Source: an uncultured Sphingomonas sp.
GTDB taxonomy: Bacteria; Pseudomonadota; Alphaproteobacteria; Sphingomonadales; Sphingomonadaceae
Assembly (NCBI GenBank): GCA_913775795.1
Contig: CAJYLT010000007.1
Span: 1 to 64,000, forward strand
DNA: 64,000 nucleotides
Reading direction: 5' to 3'
Part shown: positions 45,001 to 57,255 of the stretch, piece after piece
Position numbering within the stretch: position 1 is the stretch's first letter
How the letters are laid out: each line of letters starts with the position of its first letter
Position numbers and translations under genes: made by a program
Notes under the pieces: generated by a model
The model's input: the letters and a program-made list of their open reading frames with translations, nothing else
The model's database searches: none
Told to the model about the DNA's origin: nothing

Positions 45001-48000
45001 TGAATGCGGAGATCGACGTTCACGGCCGCGGTCGAGTTGGCGTAGGTGACGGTATCAAGACCCTCGCCGCCGTTCAGCGTGTCGTTGCCGAGGCCGCCCG
45101 ACAGCGTGTCGTTGCCGTACCAGCCGTCGAGCGTGTCGTCGCCCTCGTTGCCGATCAGCGTGTCGGCGTAACCGCTGCCGCGCACGACGTCGTTGCCGAG
45201 GCCGCCGCGGAAGATCACCCGCTCGATGCTGTTGAACGAGCCTGCTTCGGCGCCGTCGATCGTGATCGCGCTGTCGCCGGCAAGATTGCCGAGGTCGAAG
45301 CGCACGCCGCCGGCGCGCCCGGTGTAATAGGCGTATGCGGTATCGAAGCCCTCACCGCCCTCGAACGTGTCGTTGCCGCCGTCGTTGGTGAAGACCGTGG
45401 TGAGACCGGCGGTGGTCCCGGACGCGATGCCGTTGACGAGAATGTCGTCACCGTCGCCGCCGCGCAGCGTATCGTTGCCAAGGCCACCAACGAGAATGTC
45501 GTTGCCCGCGCCGCCAACGAGGAAGTCGTTGCCGTCAGCCGTGCCGTCGGCCGTGCTGAAGGACCCTGCATAATCGCCGAACAGGATGTCGTTGCCTGCG
45601 CCGCCGATCAACAGGTCGCCGCCGCCCTGGCCGGTCAGCGTATCGTTGGCGTTGCCGCCGGTCAGCGAGTTGAAACCGACCGCGCCGGTCAGCGCATTGG
45701 CGAAGTTGAGCGCACCGACGATGTTCTCGATGCTCGCGAGCGTGTCGCGGCCGCCGAACGTCGTCGCGGTCTGTGCGGTGGTCAGATTGAGGTTGATCGT
45801 GACGGCGCCCGTCGAGGCCGAATAGTCGACGGTATCCGAGCCTGCACCGCCGTTGTAACTGTCGGTGCCGCCGCCATCGAAGAAGATATTGTCGCTGTCA
45901 TTGCCGATGATCGTGTCGGCCAGCGAGCCGGTGCGGACGTTCTCCACGTTCAGGATCGTGTCGAGCCCGGCGCCGGTGTTCTGCGCCGTGGTGAGCGACA
46001 GGTTGACCGTGGCCGCGGTGCCGACGAACGACACCGTGTCGTTGCCGGCGCCGCCGTCGAGCGTGTCGTCGCCCGCGCCGCCGACCAGCACGTTGTTGCC
46101 GCTGTTGCCGGTCAGTACATCGTTGCCCGCGCCGCCCGTCAGGTTTTCGATGTTCCGCATCACAGCGATCTGGCCCGCGGCGATGCGGGCGTTGCCGTCG
46201 CCCGAGTCCGCCAACGTCGCGGTCACCGCCTCAGCGTAATTGGCGAAGCTGGCAGTATCGATCCCGGCGCCGCCATCGAGATCGTCGACGACGCCCCCGG
46301 CGTTGTTGCCGGTGATGAGCGTATCATTCCCCGCGCCGCCGTTCAGTCCGTTACGGTTGCTGTCGCCGATCAACGTATCGTTGAACGCCGAGCCGAGAAG
46401 ATTGTCCATGCCCGCCAGATAGTCGCTACCGGCACCGACGGTGTTCTGGAACGCCCCTTGGAGGGCCAGATTCACGCTCACGCCCGCGGTCGCACCGGCA
46501 TAGGATGCCGTGTCGTTGCCCCGGCCACCGTCGATCACGTCGCTGCCCGCGCCGCCCTCGAGGATGTTGTCGCCGTCCGAGCCGATCAGCGTGTCGTTGT
46601 ACTGCGATCCGATGAGGTTCTCGATGCCAGTCAGCGTGTCGGTACCAGCCGCGCGCGTATCCTGTGCGGTACCCTGGATGTTCAGATCCACGGTCACGCC
46701 GGTCGCGCTGCTGCTGAATGCCTGTGCGTAGCTGACGGTATCGTTGCCCGAGCCGCCGTCGATGGTGTCGTTGCCCAGCGTGCCGAGGATGAAGTCGTTG
46801 CCCTCGCCGCCCGAGGCGACGATCGAGCTGTTGTTCACCGCGGCGAAGGTCGGCGCATCGGCCGCTGCCGACGAGTTCGAGATGTGGAGCGTATAGGTCT
46901 GGCCCGCGGTGAGCGGCAGCGCACTGGGCGGATTGGTGACGTTCCACTGGCCGACGCGGATGTAATAGGTACCCGCGGTGGCGAACGTATAGGTCAGCCG
47001 CGCATCGTCGTTGCCGGTACCGCCGACGTCGTTCGACGCGCCGGTATCGTTGTCGGCGAGCAGGACGCCGTTGCTGTTCAGCAGCTCGATCCAGCTGTCG
47101 AGATCGGTCTGCGACGAGTTGGTGTCGATGTCGAACGTGACCGTCGCGCCTGCGGCGACGTCGATCCGGTAATATTCGAGGCTGCCGCCCGCCGCCGTCG
47201 CGTTGACCGTCGCGTGCGGGATCGTCGTGCTGTTGGCGACGTCGTCGCGCGGCGCGAGGTCGTATGCGCCCGCCACGTCGATCGCGGTGGCGATGTTGCT
47301 GTTGTTGACGGTACCCGGCTTGCTGATGTCGGGCTTGTCGGTGGTCGTGTTAACGACGGTGAAGCCGCCGCCGAGCAGGCGGTCGTTGCCCGCGCCGCCG
47401 ACCAGCGTGTCGTTGCCGCTGGCGCCGCCGCTGAGCACGTTGTCCTGGCTGTTGCCGGTCAGCGTGTCGTTGCCGACGGTGCCCTGGATGTTCTCGATGT
47501 TGCGCAGCGTGTCGGTTTCGCCGTCGTGCGTGACGATGACGTCGGCGCCGGTGTCGTTGAGCGTGGCGGTGATGCCGGTCTGGCCGGTGAAGATCACCGT
47601 GTCGCTGCCTGCGCCGCCGTCGAGGATGTTGTTCGCGGTGTTGCCCACGAACACGTCGTTGCCCGCGCCGCCCTTCACGTTTTCGATCAGCGAGCGCGTG
47701 TCGTTATTGTAAAGGAGCGACATCGCGATGTTGCCGGGCGCGAACGCGAAGCCGTTCTGATAGGCGAGGCTGTTGGCCAGCTGCGCCGCGTCGAAGGTCG
47801 AGAATTCGCCCGGACGCAGGTCGACGGTCACACCATTGGCATAGTTGCTGACGTCGATCGTGTCGTTGCCGCCGCCGTCCCAGATGGTGAGGAAGATCTT
47901 GTTGCCCGAGGGCGCACCCTGGCCGACGCCGTTGACGAACATCTCGCCCGTCGTCTGGCTGAAGGTGTAGACCGTGTCGGTCGCATTGGTCGTGTAGTTC

Positions 48001-48899
48001 GCGCCGTACATGTACTGGAGCGCGGCAAGATCGTACTGCATGTACGTCTGCGGCTGGTTAACCTTCTCGCCCGCGAAGCCGGTTGTGTTCGGGGCCGGCG
48101 TATAAGTCATCAGCGACCAGGCCTGGCCGTCCTTCTCGGGGCTGAGCGCGCGGGTGCCGAAGCGCGGGAAGTCGCCAAAATAGAAGGACAGGTCGGAATT
48201 GGTATAGTCCTGATGCCCGTGCTTCAGCCCCATCGTGTGGCCGATCTCGTGCATCATGGTGGCGTAGCCCCACGTGCCCTTGAACGCGGTGTCATAATAG
48301 GGCTGGTTGGTGCGGCCGAACCAGATATCGCCCGCCGCATCCAGCTTGTCCGAGGGGAATCCGCCGTAAGCCGAGCCGACGTCGTTGTCGGCGGTCTGCG
48401 AAATGCGGATGTTGGCGTGGACCGTGTCGGTCTCGGTGATTTCGGTGAACTTGAGGTTGGTCGCCGCCGAGATCATCGCGAAGCTGGCGCGCGCCGCGGC
48501 GATCTGTGCCGTGCCCAGGTCGATGTGATAATTGGCCACGCCCGCGCTGAGCGAGGTGGTGCTGTCGTAGTTCGAGCCGGCGGTCGGGAAGCTGTAGGTG
48601 AGGTTGAGCGTGCCCCACTTCGAACCGATCAGGATCGCGTCGATGTTGCGGTCGCCGGTGAACGAGCGGCTGCCATCGGGGTTGGTGACGAGGTTCAGGA
48701 GCGTCCCGATATTGTTACCCTCGGGATTCGCCTCGCCGATGCCCGGATTGGTCAGGCGACCGGTCTGGCCCGCATTGGTGTCGCCGCCCTGGCAGAAGGC
48801 GCACTGGCAGCCCTGGATGACGGTGAGGTGGCCAAGATCCGAAAGCGGGTCGATGTTGTCGGTGCCCAGCCCAGCGTCGATGCGAAGATCGGAACTCAT
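42090..48899 (-). CDS. Giant RTX protein with M10/serralysin metalloprotease domain
   Basis: This 2269-residue secreted protein has a zinc-protease head with [11 protein letters not shown] (HExxHxxGxxH, near residue 215) and a Met-turn (SLMTYTP, near 262). A first glycine-rich Ca-binding block begins near 400 ([17 protein letters not shown]). A PPC-like beta domain lies at about 535-665 ([25 protein letters not shown]). Many more GGxGxDxLxG repeats run to about residue 1980, and four 40-residue repeats follow at 2051-2210. There is no N-terminal signal peptide, as expected for type I secretion; the exporter at 15.5-20.2 kb is the likely route. GGGGAAGG precedes the ATG at 48899. Serralysins are usually about 480 residues, so this is a long adhesin-like variant. 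A CxCxxC cluster at residues 31-36 is unusual. Confidence 0.93.
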   Translation of the reverse strand: MSSDLRIDAGLGTDNIDPLSDLGHLTVIQGCQCAFCQGGDTNAGQTGRLTNPGIGEANPEGNNIGTLLNLVTNPDGSRSFTGDRNIDAILIGSKWGTLNLTYSFPTAGSNYDSTTSLSAGVANYHIDLGTAQIAAARASFAMISAATNLKFTEITETDTVHANIRISQTADNDVGSAYGGFPSDKLDAAGDIWFGRTNQPYYDTAFKGTWGYATMMHEIGHTMGLKHGHQDYTNSDLSFYFGDFPRFGTRALSPEKDGQAWSLMTYTPAPNTTGFAGEKVNQPQTYMQYDLAALQYMYGANYTTNATDTVYTFSQTTGEMFVNGVGQGAPSGNKIFLTIWDGGGNDTIDVSNYANGVTVDLRPGEFSTFDAAQLANSLAYQNGFAFAPGNIAMSLLYNNDTRSLIENVKGGAGNDVFVGNTANNILDGGAGSDTVIFTGQTGITATLNDTGADVIVTHDGETDTLRNIENIQGTVGNDTLTGNSQDNVLSGGASGNDTLVGGAGNDRLLGGGFTVVNTTTDKPDISKPGTVNNSNIATAIDVAGAYDLAPRDDVANSTTIPHATVNATAAGGSLEYYRIDVAAGATVTFDIDTNSSQTDLDSWIELLNSNGVLLADNDTGASNDVGGTGNDDARLTYTFATAGTYYIRVGQWNVTNPPSALPLTAGQTYTLHISNSSAAADAPTFAAVNNSSIVASGGEGNDFILGTLGNDTIDGGSGNDTVSYAQAFSSSATGVTVDLNIQGTAQDTRAAGTDTLTGIENLIGSQYNDTLIGSDGDNILEGGAGSDVIDGGRGNDTASYAGATAGVSVNLALQGAFQNTVGAGSDYLAGMDNLLGSAFNDTLIGDSNRNGLNGGAGNDTLITGNNAGGVVDDLDGGAGIDTASFANYAEAVTATLADSGDGNARIAAGQIAVMRNIENLTGGAGNDVLTGNSGNNVLVGGAGDDTLDGGAGNDTVSFVGTAATVNLSLTTAQNTGAGLDTILNVENVRTGSLADTIIGNDSDNIFFDGGGTDSYNGGAGSDTVDYSASTGAVTINLNLTTAQTATTFGGRDTLASIENIVGALNFANALTGAVGFNSLTGGNANDTLTGQGGGDLLIGGAGNDILFGDYAGSFSTADGTADGNDFLVGGAGNDILVGGLGNDTLRGGDGDDILVNGIASGTTAGLTTVFTNDGGNDTFEGGEGFDTAYAYYTGRAGGVRFDLGNLAGDSAITIDGAEAGSFNSIERVIFRGGLGNDVVRGSGYADTLIGNEGDDTLDGWYGNDTLSGGLGNDTLNGGEGLDTVTYANSTAAVNVDLRIQGAAQDTGGEGVDTLSGIEYLTGSGFGDTLRGNDDFNLLIDNAVAGATPALSQTDALYGYGGNDSILVTRSNLTTAGTASSATNIMMDGGDGDDFIELRGGTLSAGLAAIGDGLSTATYLALGATSNDRNVDMVTVDGGAGNDRIILTGVASAAVNAGSGDDIVSISMRGAAGVNNYNLTLGSGADTIVLGVGASAATSTEVATTARDNVVTDFGRGDNGDRFELTTFLSRGAGYFGFDGFADGYLRLVQSGTDLLLQVDRDGTGTTNGFVTIFKLLGGYTGGFTAFNFDGGIGNLTLTGFDGDETIVGSTGNDVLSGAGGNDVLVGGLGNDVLDGGTGNDTASYAYASVGVTVDLGITGAQRVSLGDNDTLVSIENLVGSAYDDTLTGNDQDNRIEGGEGDDVINGAGGFDTASYANAMGPVTASLAARAATGAGNDILVSIEGLIGSAYNDTLTGSDVANRIDAGAGDDWVSGGAGDDVLMGGAGSDALYYGDLTNAVQVNLSSGQVNAGAQGGLDTVSGFEIAILGSGADLFIGDEMGNTAYGNAGDDLLFGNGGNDWLYGGDGSDQLFGGAGDDLLDGGTGADFLNGGLGNDTYIVDNAGDQITEFGGDGIDTVQSSVSFTLTAGLENLILTGNGSIDGTGNELANYIVGNMGNNRLWGGAGDDTIVTLSGRASIQAMSGFDRVDGGAGSDTLLLAGVMSDYQVLNASGRTILVTEHGATEVTGVELGAYLNTGVVASGNLFGFTAQFNGLAYIAGYADLRAAYGTNAASGVQHYLNYGFDEGRTLNFNALDYIASYRDLRAAYGADDTAGAKHFIEYGASEGRAITFDGWAYLASYSDLIRAYGADETAAARHFILYGADEGRTVTFDAKAYAAAYADLAAAYGDDAEALARHYVLYGFAEGRSPTGQTTGAVTAVAEAAPATAAAHETVSASAFVDTGHDAAFATFDGGQHGQVQMEHQLIAIA
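42270..42749 (-). repeat. Four tandem 120-bp units coding 40-residue repeats
   Basis: Four consecutive 40-residue units near the C-terminus of the RTX protein share the pattern F(N/D)xxxYxAxYxDLxxAYGxDxxxAxxHYxxYGxxEGR. Units differ at many positions, so they are old duplications rather than recent ones. They replace the bare C-terminus usual in serralysins and may bind a surface or glycan; that role is a guess. Confidence 0.88.
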
Positions 48900-49198
48900 G
48901 TCTGCCTTCCCCCTGTTCGATGCGGTGGAGAGCCCCGCATCCAGCTGCACTTTGTGCGCCGCAATAGAATCTTTCGCGCGCGCACATATGCTTGATGAAG
49001 GAAGACTGACGGATCGATGACAACGAAGCAAGAGGCTTGGTTGCGAAATAAACGATATTGTTCGATGACTTGGCCGAAGGCCCGAAGGCGTGGTTCGACT
49101 TGGCCCGACAGGCGCTCTGCAAGATCAGCACCGCGGTCGGCGACGACGAGCAGATATACCATGGACGGGCGGCAAGAGCGCCGAGAGGAGAGAATGCG

Positions 49199-49594
49199 AT
49201 GCTGATGTCCGCCGCGATGATGCTCGCCGCGACCGCCGCGCTGCCCGATCAGGGCGCCGATGCGCGCGCCCGCCGCGTAAGGGATCGGCACGAAAGCGTA
49301 CCGACCGTGACTCGCGCCGATACCGGCCGCCGGATCCTGTCGACGGCGTTCGTCCGCGTCGGCCCCGACAACATCCTGACGATCGAGCTTCGCACAGGCG
49401 CTGTGCTGACGCTGCGCAACGTGACGATGGGACCGCGCAGCTTCTGCGGCGAGCGGGTCGAGGCGGACGGCGCGCCCGGCCGGCGGACCTGCGCCGGCTA
49501 TGCCGACGTTGCCGCCGCGCGCCCCGATCCCGGCCGCGCCTTTGCCGAACCTGTCGATGTCGTCGGCGACGGGCCGGCGCCGCGCATGCGATAG
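49199..49594 (+). CDS. Small secreted protein of unknown function
   Basis: This 131-residue protein has a short signal-like N-terminus (MLMSAAMMLAATAALPDQ) and a mature part with two Cys (SFCGER and RTCAGY, near residues 82 and 98), which could form a disulfide in the periplasm. GAGGAGAG precedes the ATG. It is divergent from the RTX gene; the roughly 300-bp gap between them should hold both promoters. No family is recognised. Confidence 0.65.
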   Translation: MLMSAAMMLAATAALPDQGADARARRVRDRHESVPTVTRADTGRRILSTAFVRVGPDNILTIELRTGAVLTLRNVTMGPRSFCGERVEADGAPGRRTCAGYADVAAARPDPGRAFAEPVDVVGDGPAPRMR

Positions 49595-49595
49595 C

Positions 49596-50531
49596 TCAGC
49601 CGCCGAGCAGCGCCGCGGCCGCTTCCGTTCCCGACAGCCACGCGCTTTCGACGCGCGGGGCGATCAGCCAGTCGCCGCACCCGGTCAGCCCCGCGCTCTC
49701 GTCGCGCCAGTGGCCCAGCCCCGCCGCGGCCGACCGGGCATAGCGCCAGCGATGCGCGGAGGCGTGGACGGGGGCCGGCAGCCCGTCGATTCGCGCCCCC
49801 AGCGCCGCGGCCAGCCGGTGGGCGATATCCTCTCGCGGCGCCTCCAGGTTGCGGGCCGACCAGTCGGCATCGGCATGAATTGTCCATGCCTCGCCCGCCG
49901 CGCGACCGGGCTTGGCCTTGTTGCGGACAGCGCGATCGATCACCCCGTCGCCGTCCAGCAGGGCCGGCGCGTCGGTCGGTCGGTCGAAGGCGATGAGAGC
50001 GGTCCAACACGGCCGCGACGCATGACGCTTCGCCAGCGCGGCGAGCGGCGATCCGGCCGTCGCGGCAAGCGCCGCGGTCTGTTCTGCGGGCAGCGCGAGG
50101 ACGAGCTCGTCGAACGGCCCCTCGACCGCATCGCCCATATGCAGGCGCCAGCCATCCGCTTCCCGCGCCATTCCGGTGACCTGGGCCGACCAGCGGACCG
50201 CGAGCGGCGCAGCCATGGCGCCGAGCGGCGCATCCATCGACGGCACGCCCACCCAGGCATCCGCGCCCGCCGCTGGCCATGGCGCCGCGATTCCCGCACG
50301 GGCCCACGTACGCAGGCGCTCGACGAAAGCGGGCGCCCGCGCGGTCATGTACTGCGCGCCGTAATCGAAGGCATAGGCCTGTCCGCCGACCTCGATCACC
50401 CGGCTCGCCAGCCGGCCGCTCGGCCGGCGTCCCTTGTCGAAGATCGCCGGGCGGATGCCGCCCGCGGCCAGCGCCTCGCCGTAGGCGAGCCCCGCCATCC
50501 CGGCCCCGACGATCGCGACCCGCATCGCCAT
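49596..50531 (-). CDS. Renalase-like NAD(P)/FAD-dependent oxidoreductase
   Basis: This 311-residue protein starts VAIVGAGMAGLAYGEALAAGG, the dinucleotide-binding GxGxxG, followed by FDKGRRPSGRLASR and FDYGAQYMTAR near residue 55. CGDWL near residue 285 is the C-terminal FAD site. It matches bacterial renalase-like flavoproteins, thought to repair misreduced NAD(P)H forms; the substrate is not proven here. The ATG overlaps the stop of the 44-residue membrane gene by one base (TGATG). Confidence 0.85.
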   Translation of the reverse strand: MAMRVAIVGAGMAGLAYGEALAAGGIRPAIFDKGRRPSGRLASRVIEVGGQAYAFDYGAQYMTARAPAFVERLRTWARAGIAAPWPAAGADAWVGVPSMDAPLGAMAAPLAVRWSAQVTGMAREADGWRLHMGDAVEGPFDELVLALPAEQTAALAATAGSPLAALAKRHASRPCWTALIAFDRPTDAPALLDGDGVIDRAVRNKAKPGRAAGEAWTIHADADWSARNLEAPREDIAHRLAAALGARIDGLPAPVHASAHRWRYARSAAAGLGHWRDESAGLTGCGDWLIAPRVESAWLSGTEAAAALLGG

Positions 50532-50665
50532 CAGGTGAACGACCGGACCGGCGTGTCCGACGACATCAGCGTCACGCGAAACGCGATGACGCAGATCCAG
50601 ATGACGATGAACAGGACGACGGCGGCGATCAGCGCGGTGCGCTGCTGGGGTGTCATCTTACGCAT
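50531..50665 (-). CDS. Small single-pass membrane protein (44 residues)
   Basis: A 44-codon frame encodes MRKMTPQQR, a long hydrophobic helix (TALIAAVVLFIVIWICVIAF) and a short polar tail. Its stop codon overlaps the ATG of the FAD oxidoreductase, and its start lies 16 bp after the upstream small gene, so all three are probably one transcript. The function is unknown. Confidence 0.7.
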   Translation of the reverse strand: MRKMTPQQRTALIAAVVLFIVIWICVIAFRVTLMSSDTPVRSFT

Positions 50666-50681
50666 CACTCGGCCCTTCCGG

Positions 50682-50849
50682 TCACATCAACAGGTCTTCG
50701 TAGAGGAAGTGGTAGCGCCGGTGCCCCGACCGGTCGCGGTCGAGGGCGAGGCCGTGGCGCACGCCGAAAAAGCCCTTGGCCGCGGCCCCTGCCATCTCGT
50801 CGCGGCGGGCCAGAATGAACGCCGGGTCCTGCGGGTTCTTCTGCTGCAT
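50682..50849 (-). CDS. Small conserved-looking protein (55 residues)
   Basis: A 55-codon frame starts MQQKNPQDPAFILARRDEMA and ends GHRRYHFLYEDLLM, with AAGGAG eight bases before the ATG. It is charged and soluble. It begins a three-gene run with the 44-residue membrane protein and the FAD oxidoreductase. No domain is recognised. Confidence 0.7.
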   Translation of the reverse strand: MQQKNPQDPAFILARRDEMAGAAAKGFFGVRHGLALDRDRSGHRRYHFLYEDLLM

Positions 50850-51138
50850 CGGAAGTCTCCTTCGCTGATCGGTCCGCCCCCGGCGCGCGCACGTCACGCT
50901 GCCGCACCGAGCTTTCGCGCACCGGATCGACCAAGGCCATACGGCGTTATTTCCGCATGCCGCCGCCGGTAACCCGATCGCTTTGTGCGGTATGCTTTAT
51001 CAACCCCCTCGAAAGCCGTGATTTTCCGATGCGACCGGTCGCGGACTGGGCTTTGGCCTAGCTCCTGCTCAGACCGCATCCGCGCCTATCTCTACGCAAC
51101 GCCCGCCCCGATCCCCCGAAGTCGAAAGAGACGATGAC

Positions 51139-53418
51139 ATGAAGAAGTACAAGGACGCGCTCGCTGGCAAATGCCCCTTCGGCGGTGATCGCATCGGCGG
51201 GACCGAGGGGACGCCGCCGACGCTGGCGCAGTGGTATCCCGAGCGGCTGCGCGTCGAGCTGCTCGCGCGCAATGCCCCCGCGGCCAATCCGCTCAGCGAC
51301 TTCGATTATCCGGCTGCCTTTGCAAAGATCGACCTCGATGCGCTGAAGGCCGAGATCAAGGCGTTCCTGACGAGCTCGGTCGAGTGGTGGCCGTCGGACT
51401 ATGGCAATTACGGGCCGCAGATGATCCGCATGTCGTGGCACTCGGCGGGCAGCTATCGCATCGCCGACGGGCGCGGCGGCGCGGGGGAGGCGATGCAGCG
51501 CTTCGCCCCGATCGAAAGCTGGTGGGACAACGGCAATATCGACAAGTCGCGCCGCCTGCTCTGGCCGATCAAGGCCAAGTATGGCGCGTCGCTGTCCTGG
51601 GCGGACCTGATCGTCCTCACCGGTAATTGCGCGCTCGAGATCATGGGCCTGCCGACGCACGGCTATGCCGGCGGGCGCGAGGATGCGTGGATCGCCGACG
51701 ACGCGACCTATTGGGGGCCGGAGGTGTGGGACCCGCACCATATCGAATCGTTCGATTCGATGACGATGCGCGACAAAAGGTGGCGCGGCGAGAACGGCGA
51801 TGCCGACTACGACCTCGAACAGCCGCTGGCCGCGTCGAACCAGGCGCTGATCTACGTCAATCCGGAGGGGCCGTACGGCAACGGCGATCCCGAGGCGTCG
51901 GCGCGTGACATCCGCATCACCTTCACCCGCATGGCGATGAACGACGAGGAGACGGTGGCGCTGATCGCCGGCGGCCACGCCTTCGGCAAGAGCCACGGCA
52001 TGGTGAAGCCCGACCGCATCGGCGCGCCGCCCGAGATGGCGCCGCTGGAGGCCGCGGGCCTCGGCTGGCACAATCCGGAAGGGACCGGCAACGCCGAGTT
52101 CACGATGACCAACGGCATCGAGGGCAGCTGGACGCAGGATCCGACGCGCTGGGACAACAGCTATCTCGAAAACCTGTTCGGCCACGAATGGGAGCAGACG
52201 CGCAGCCCCGCCGGCTCGCTGCAATGGACGCCGGTGGACAAGAATGCGCCGCGCACCCCCGACGCGCACATTTCGGGCAAGACGCACCCGCTGATGATGA
52301 TGACCAGCGACATCGCGCTCAAGGTCGATCCGGTGTACCGTGAAATCTGCCAGCGGTTCATGAACGACTTCGACTATTTTACCGAGCAGTTCTCGAAAGC
52401 GTGGTACAAGCTCACCCACCGCGACATGGGGCCGCGCGAGCGGTACATCGGGCCGGAGGCGACGATCGCGCCCGACCTGCTTTGGCAGGACCCGATTCCC
52501 GAGCGTGATTACGCGCTGATCGACGGCGGCGACGTGGCCGCGCTGAAGCAGTCGATCCGCGATACCGGCTTGTCGATCTCCGACCTCGCCTTCACCGCGC
52601 TGTCGGCGGCGATCCCCTATCGCGACAGCGACAAGCGCGGCGGCGCCAACGGTGCGCGCCTCGCGCTCGCCCCGCAAAAGGACTGGGCGGTCAACGCGCG
52701 CACCGTCTCGGTGATCGAGCGGCTGAAGGCGCTGAAGGTCGAGTTCGACGGCGGCGCAGCAGGCGGCAAGCGGGTCTCGCTCGCCGACCTGATCGTGCTC
52801 GGCGGTGTCGTGGCGGTCGAGGACGCGGCAACGGCCGCGGGCCACACCGCGCCCGTCCCGTTCACGCCGGGCCGCCGCGATACGACCGACGAACTGACCG
52901 ACGCCGACAGCTTCGAATGGCTACGCCCGGTCGTCGACGGGTTCCGCAACTATACCGACGAGCATTTCGAGGCGGTGACGCAGGGCCGGGTCGCGCCCGA
53001 GCAGCTGTTCCTCGACAAGGCGGCGCTGCTCAAACTCAGCACCCCCGAATGGGCGGTGCTGACGGGCGGGCTGCGCGCGCTCGGCGCCAACTGGGACGGC
53101 GGCAAGGCGGGGGTGTTCACCGACCGACCGGAGACGCTGACCAACGACTTTTTCAAGGTCGTGACCAGCACCGATTATGTATGGGCGAAAACCGACGAGG
53201 CGGGGCACCGCTTCACGCTGAACGACCGCGCATCGGGCGAGGCGATGTATGAGGCGACGCGCTACGACCTCATCTTCGGCGCCAATAATCAGCTGCGCGC
53301 GGTGACGGAGGTCTATGCCGCTGCCGGTGGCGAGGCGCGGTTCGTGCGCGATTTCGTGGCGGTGTGGGACAAGCTGATGACCGCCGACCTGTTCGGCGAG
53401 GCCAAGGCCCCGCGCTGA
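51139..53418 (+). CDS. katG: Catalase-peroxidase
   Basis: This 759-residue haem enzyme removes hydrogen peroxide. The distal site [13 protein letters not shown] carries the catalytic Arg, Trp and His near residues 98-102. [15 protein letters not shown] supplies the Tyr and [16 protein letters not shown] the Met of the Met-Tyr-Trp adduct. The proximal haem His is in [10 protein letters not shown] near 280. The second, haem-less domain follows from about 420. The gene is preceded by a 289-bp gap shared with the divergent small-protein operon. No oxyR is nearby. Confidence 0.97.
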   Translation: MKKYKDALAGKCPFGGDRIGGTEGTPPTLAQWYPERLRVELLARNAPAANPLSDFDYPAAFAKIDLDALKAEIKAFLTSSVEWWPSDYGNYGPQMIRMSWHSAGSYRIADGRGGAGEAMQRFAPIESWWDNGNIDKSRRLLWPIKAKYGASLSWADLIVLTGNCALEIMGLPTHGYAGGREDAWIADDATYWGPEVWDPHHIESFDSMTMRDKRWRGENGDADYDLEQPLAASNQALIYVNPEGPYGNGDPEASARDIRITFTRMAMNDEETVALIAGGHAFGKSHGMVKPDRIGAPPEMAPLEAAGLGWHNPEGTGNAEFTMTNGIEGSWTQDPTRWDNSYLENLFGHEWEQTRSPAGSLQWTPVDKNAPRTPDAHISGKTHPLMMMTSDIALKVDPVYREICQRFMNDFDYFTEQFSKAWYKLTHRDMGPRERYIGPEATIAPDLLWQDPIPERDYALIDGGDVAALKQSIRDTGLSISDLAFTALSAAIPYRDSDKRGGANGARLALAPQKDWAVNARTVSVIERLKALKVEFDGGAAGGKRVSLADLIVLGGVVAVEDAATAAGHTAPVPFTPGRRDTTDELTDADSFEWLRPVVDGFRNYTDEHFEAVTQGRVAPEQLFLDKAALLKLSTPEWAVLTGGLRALGANWDGGKAGVFTDRPETLTNDFFKVVTSTDYVWAKTDEAGHRFTLNDRASGEAMYEATRYDLIFGANNQLRAVTEVYAAAGGEARFVRDFVAVWDKLMTADLFGEAKAPR

Positions 53419-53429
53419 TCGAACGACGA

Positions 53430-53459
53430 CCCGCCGCCGCTCGTCGAAGCGGCGGCGGG
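53430..53459. terminator. Two-way terminator hairpin between katG and thiC
   Basis: A perfect 12-bp stem (CCCGCCGCCGCT / AGCGGCGGCGGG) with a 6-base loop lies between the converging stop codons, 12 bp from katG and 6 bp from thiC. There is no T-run, so it may work through stability alone or with Rho. Confidence 0.65.
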
Positions 53460-53465
53460 ATCGCC

Positions 53466-55465
<2,000 letters not shown>

Positions 55466-55485
55466 ATGGGCCGGGTGTAGGCGCT

Positions 55486-55815
55486 TCACGGGGCGCCCGC
55501 AAGCGAGGCGAACCAGTCGGCATAGGGCGTGTTGCGGACCATATGGCGATTGAGGTCAGGCGCGCCGTCGTCCCACCAGACCGGCCCCCGCTCGCCGAGC
55601 GCGACCTTCGCCGCCTGTACCCGCGCGCGGGCCGCGCGGGTTTCCGTTTCGTCAGCCGCATCGCGGACGGCGCGGCGGGCGGCCATCAGTTCGTTGACGA
55701 GCGCCTGCCGCTCCGCTTCGGCCAGCGAAGGATTGCTCCGCCGCCACAACCGCCCGCGGACGACGATGTACCGTCTGTCGGGCGTCTGGAGCGGCGCTTC
55801 TTTCGATCCGCTCAC
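55486..55815 (-). CDS. Conserved hypothetical protein (109 residues)
   Basis: The protein contains TPDRRYIVVRGRLWRRSNPSL at residues 11-31, a charged Ala/Arg-rich helix, and ends GERGPVWWDDGAPDLNRHMVRNTPYADW. I recall the same pattern in many uncharacterised alphaproteobacterial proteins of this length. The start is GTG with a weak ribosome site. It has no signal or membrane segment. It sits between the TPP riboswitch and a long hairpin, on the same strand as thiC but facing it separately. Confidence 0.78.
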   Translation of the reverse strand: MSGSKEAPLQTPDRRYIVVRGRLWRRSNPSLAEAERQALVNELMAARRAVRDAADETETRAARARVQAAKVALGERGPVWWDDGAPDLNRHMVRNTPYADWFASLAGAP

Positions 55816-55826
55816 GCGGATGGTGC

Positions 55827-55904
55827 GGCACCGGCCCGCTCCCCCACCCGGTCACCCACAGCATATCCTGAATGGGTGGCCGGGCGGGCGAGCGGGCCGG
55901 TGCC
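55827..55904. other. Long near-perfect hairpin (32-bp stem)
   Basis: Arms 55827-55858 and 55873-55904 pair over 32 positions with two mismatches and one G-U pair, leaving a 14-base loop. It lies between the MipA stop (55918) and the start of the 109-residue gene (55815). No T-run follows on either strand, so it may be a Rho-assisted terminator, an mRNA-end stabiliser or a repeat-family element. Confidence 0.85.
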
Positions 55905-55917
55905 GCCATCAAAGCGA

Positions 55918-56775
55918 TCAGAAGCTGTAGGCAAGTCCGAGCGCGCCGATCCACTGGTTGGGCGAGCCGACGCGAGTCAGCGGCGAATCGGCGAAGTCGC
56001 CCGACAGCCGACGATAGACGACGCCGCCGACGAGCTGGAGGCCCCCGGTCAGGTCGCCGGTCAGCGACCGCATGCCCACCGCGCCGATGCCCCAGTTCTT
56101 GAACCCGCCGCCCGCGGTATAGATGGGCAGGCCCGAGCGTGCGCTCTCGGCCGGGGTGACGCTGAAATAGGTGCGGCCATAACCGCGCTCGACAAACTCG
56201 GCAGAGGCGAACAGGCCGACCAGCGCCTTGGTCGACAGGGGCGTCGTATAGGTGACGGTCGGCGTCAGGATGCCGCTCGAATGCACGCCCGCCACGTCGT
56301 AGCGATAGCTGAGCGTCGCCGAGAAACGGTCGTAATCGCTGGTGATGACGCCCGTCTTGCCGATGCCGACATAGCCGCCGAGCTCGATCGCCGTCCCGCG
56401 CTCGTCGAGCAGCGCCACCTGCGGGTTGTCGATCGCGTCGCGGCTGTTGCGGTTGAAATTGACGACGCCGATCGGCCCCGCCTGCACGTCCCAGGTGGGG
56501 CCGTAGCCGTCCTTGATGAGGTCGACGCTGATCCGGTTGCCGGCATAGACGAAGCGATAGCCCGAAATCTGGCCGATCGCGGCGGGTACGGGCGAGACGC
56601 TGTAGTCGCCCGACCCCTCGTAATCGGGGAGCAGCCCGACGCCGACACCGACGATCGCGAAGTCGCCGCGCGGATCGGTCGAGGGCGGCGTATCGACCGG
56701 CGCAGGGGCCGTATCCTGGGCGAAGGCGGGAGCGGCGATGCCGAGCGTCAACGCGGCGGCGAGAAGGATGCGCAA
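55918..56775 (-). CDS. MipA/OmpV family outer-membrane protein
   Basis: This 285-residue protein has a signal peptide (ILLAAALTLGIAAPAFAQ) and the MipA/OmpV beta-barrel pattern: GVGVGLLPDYEGSGDYSVSPVPA near residue 48, YGGYVGIGK-like strands (ELGGYVGIGKTG), YFSVTP near 200, and a C-terminal aromatic residue (LGLAYSF). The family includes MltA-interacting scaffold proteins and porin-like barrels. The start is TTG, preceded by GGAG. Confidence 0.9.
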   Translation of the reverse strand: MRILLAAALTLGIAAPAFAQDTAPAPVDTPPSTDPRGDFAIVGVGVGLLPDYEGSGDYSVSPVPAAIGQISGYRFVYAGNRISVDLIKDGYGPTWDVQAGPIGVVNFNRNSRDAIDNPQVALLDERGTAIELGGYVGIGKTGVITSDYDRFSATLSYRYDVAGVHSSGILTPTVTYTTPLSTKALVGLFASAEFVERGYGRTYFSVTPAESARSGLPIYTAGGGFKNWGIGAVGMRSLTGDLTGGLQLVGGVVYRRLSGDFADSPLTRVGSPNQWIGALGLAYSF

Positions 56776-56832
56776 GTGATGGAACTCCGAAGGTTTCAGC
56801 CGCGAAACGTGTACGTTCGCGTTTCGCTCCCT

Positions 56833-57255
56833 TCAGAACATGTAACGCATGCGAATCCGCTGTTCCTCGCCGCCCTGCTGCACCGTGAAGCGCGCCGCGT
56901 CGAAGCGTGGCGGGCCGAAGGCGATGCGCGGATTGCGCGAGAAGCCGAACCCCTCGCGCGGGATGCCGGCAAAGGTGTCGAGCTTGCCGTTGCCGTTCTC
57001 GTCATGGATGATCGCCACGGCATAGCCGCCGGGCGGCAGCCCGTCATAGGCAAGGCTTCGCTGGCTGGCGGGCACCGAGCGGGCGACCGCGCGCGCATCG
57101 TCCTCGCACGTCGGGAAGTTGCTGGCGACCGCGGTCAGGCAGAGGCGGATGACGCCGCGCGCGTTGCGCAGCGCATCGACGTCAACCTTGAGCGTCGCGA
57201 CCGGCGAGGCGCCGACCAGCAGCGCCAGCGGCGCGAGCGCGGCGACCCGCCGCAT
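56833..57255 (-). CDS. DUF2141 domain secreted protein
   Basis: This 140-residue protein has a signal peptide (MRRVAALAPLALLVGASPVA) and a DUF2141 domain: LPPGGYAVAIIHDENGNGKLDT near residue 70 (Ca-binding-like DxNxNxKxD) and FGFSRNPRIAFGPPRFDAARF near 101. An ATG at 57276 is an alternative start. Either start lies inside the end of the desaturase-like gene, an overlap of 74-95 bp on the same strand, so translation is probably coupled. The function of the domain is unknown. Confidence 0.85.
   Translation of the reverse strand: MRRVAALAPLALLVGASPVATLKVDVDALRNARGVIRLCLTAVASNFPTCEDDARAVARSVPASQRSLAYDGLPPGGYAVAIIHDENGNGKLDTFAGIPREGFGFSRNPRIAFGPPRFDAARFTVQQGGEEQRIRMRYMF

Noticed and set aside
42300..48000. 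Repeated short units suggesting a CRISPR array
   Set aside because: The units are in-frame Ca-binding GGxGxD codons of the RTX gene with variable length and no constant spacer size.
42111..48995. A 2294-codon open frame on the forward strand opposite the RTX gene
   Set aside because: It is the mirror of a GC-rich, low-complexity repeat gene. The reverse strand has a ribosome site, HExxH motif, RTX repeats and terminator; the forward frame has none of these.
49017..49205. A 62-codon forward frame in the RTX promoter gap
   Set aside because: Poor ribosome site, Arg-rich random-looking composition, and it ends inside the start of the better supported 131-residue gene.
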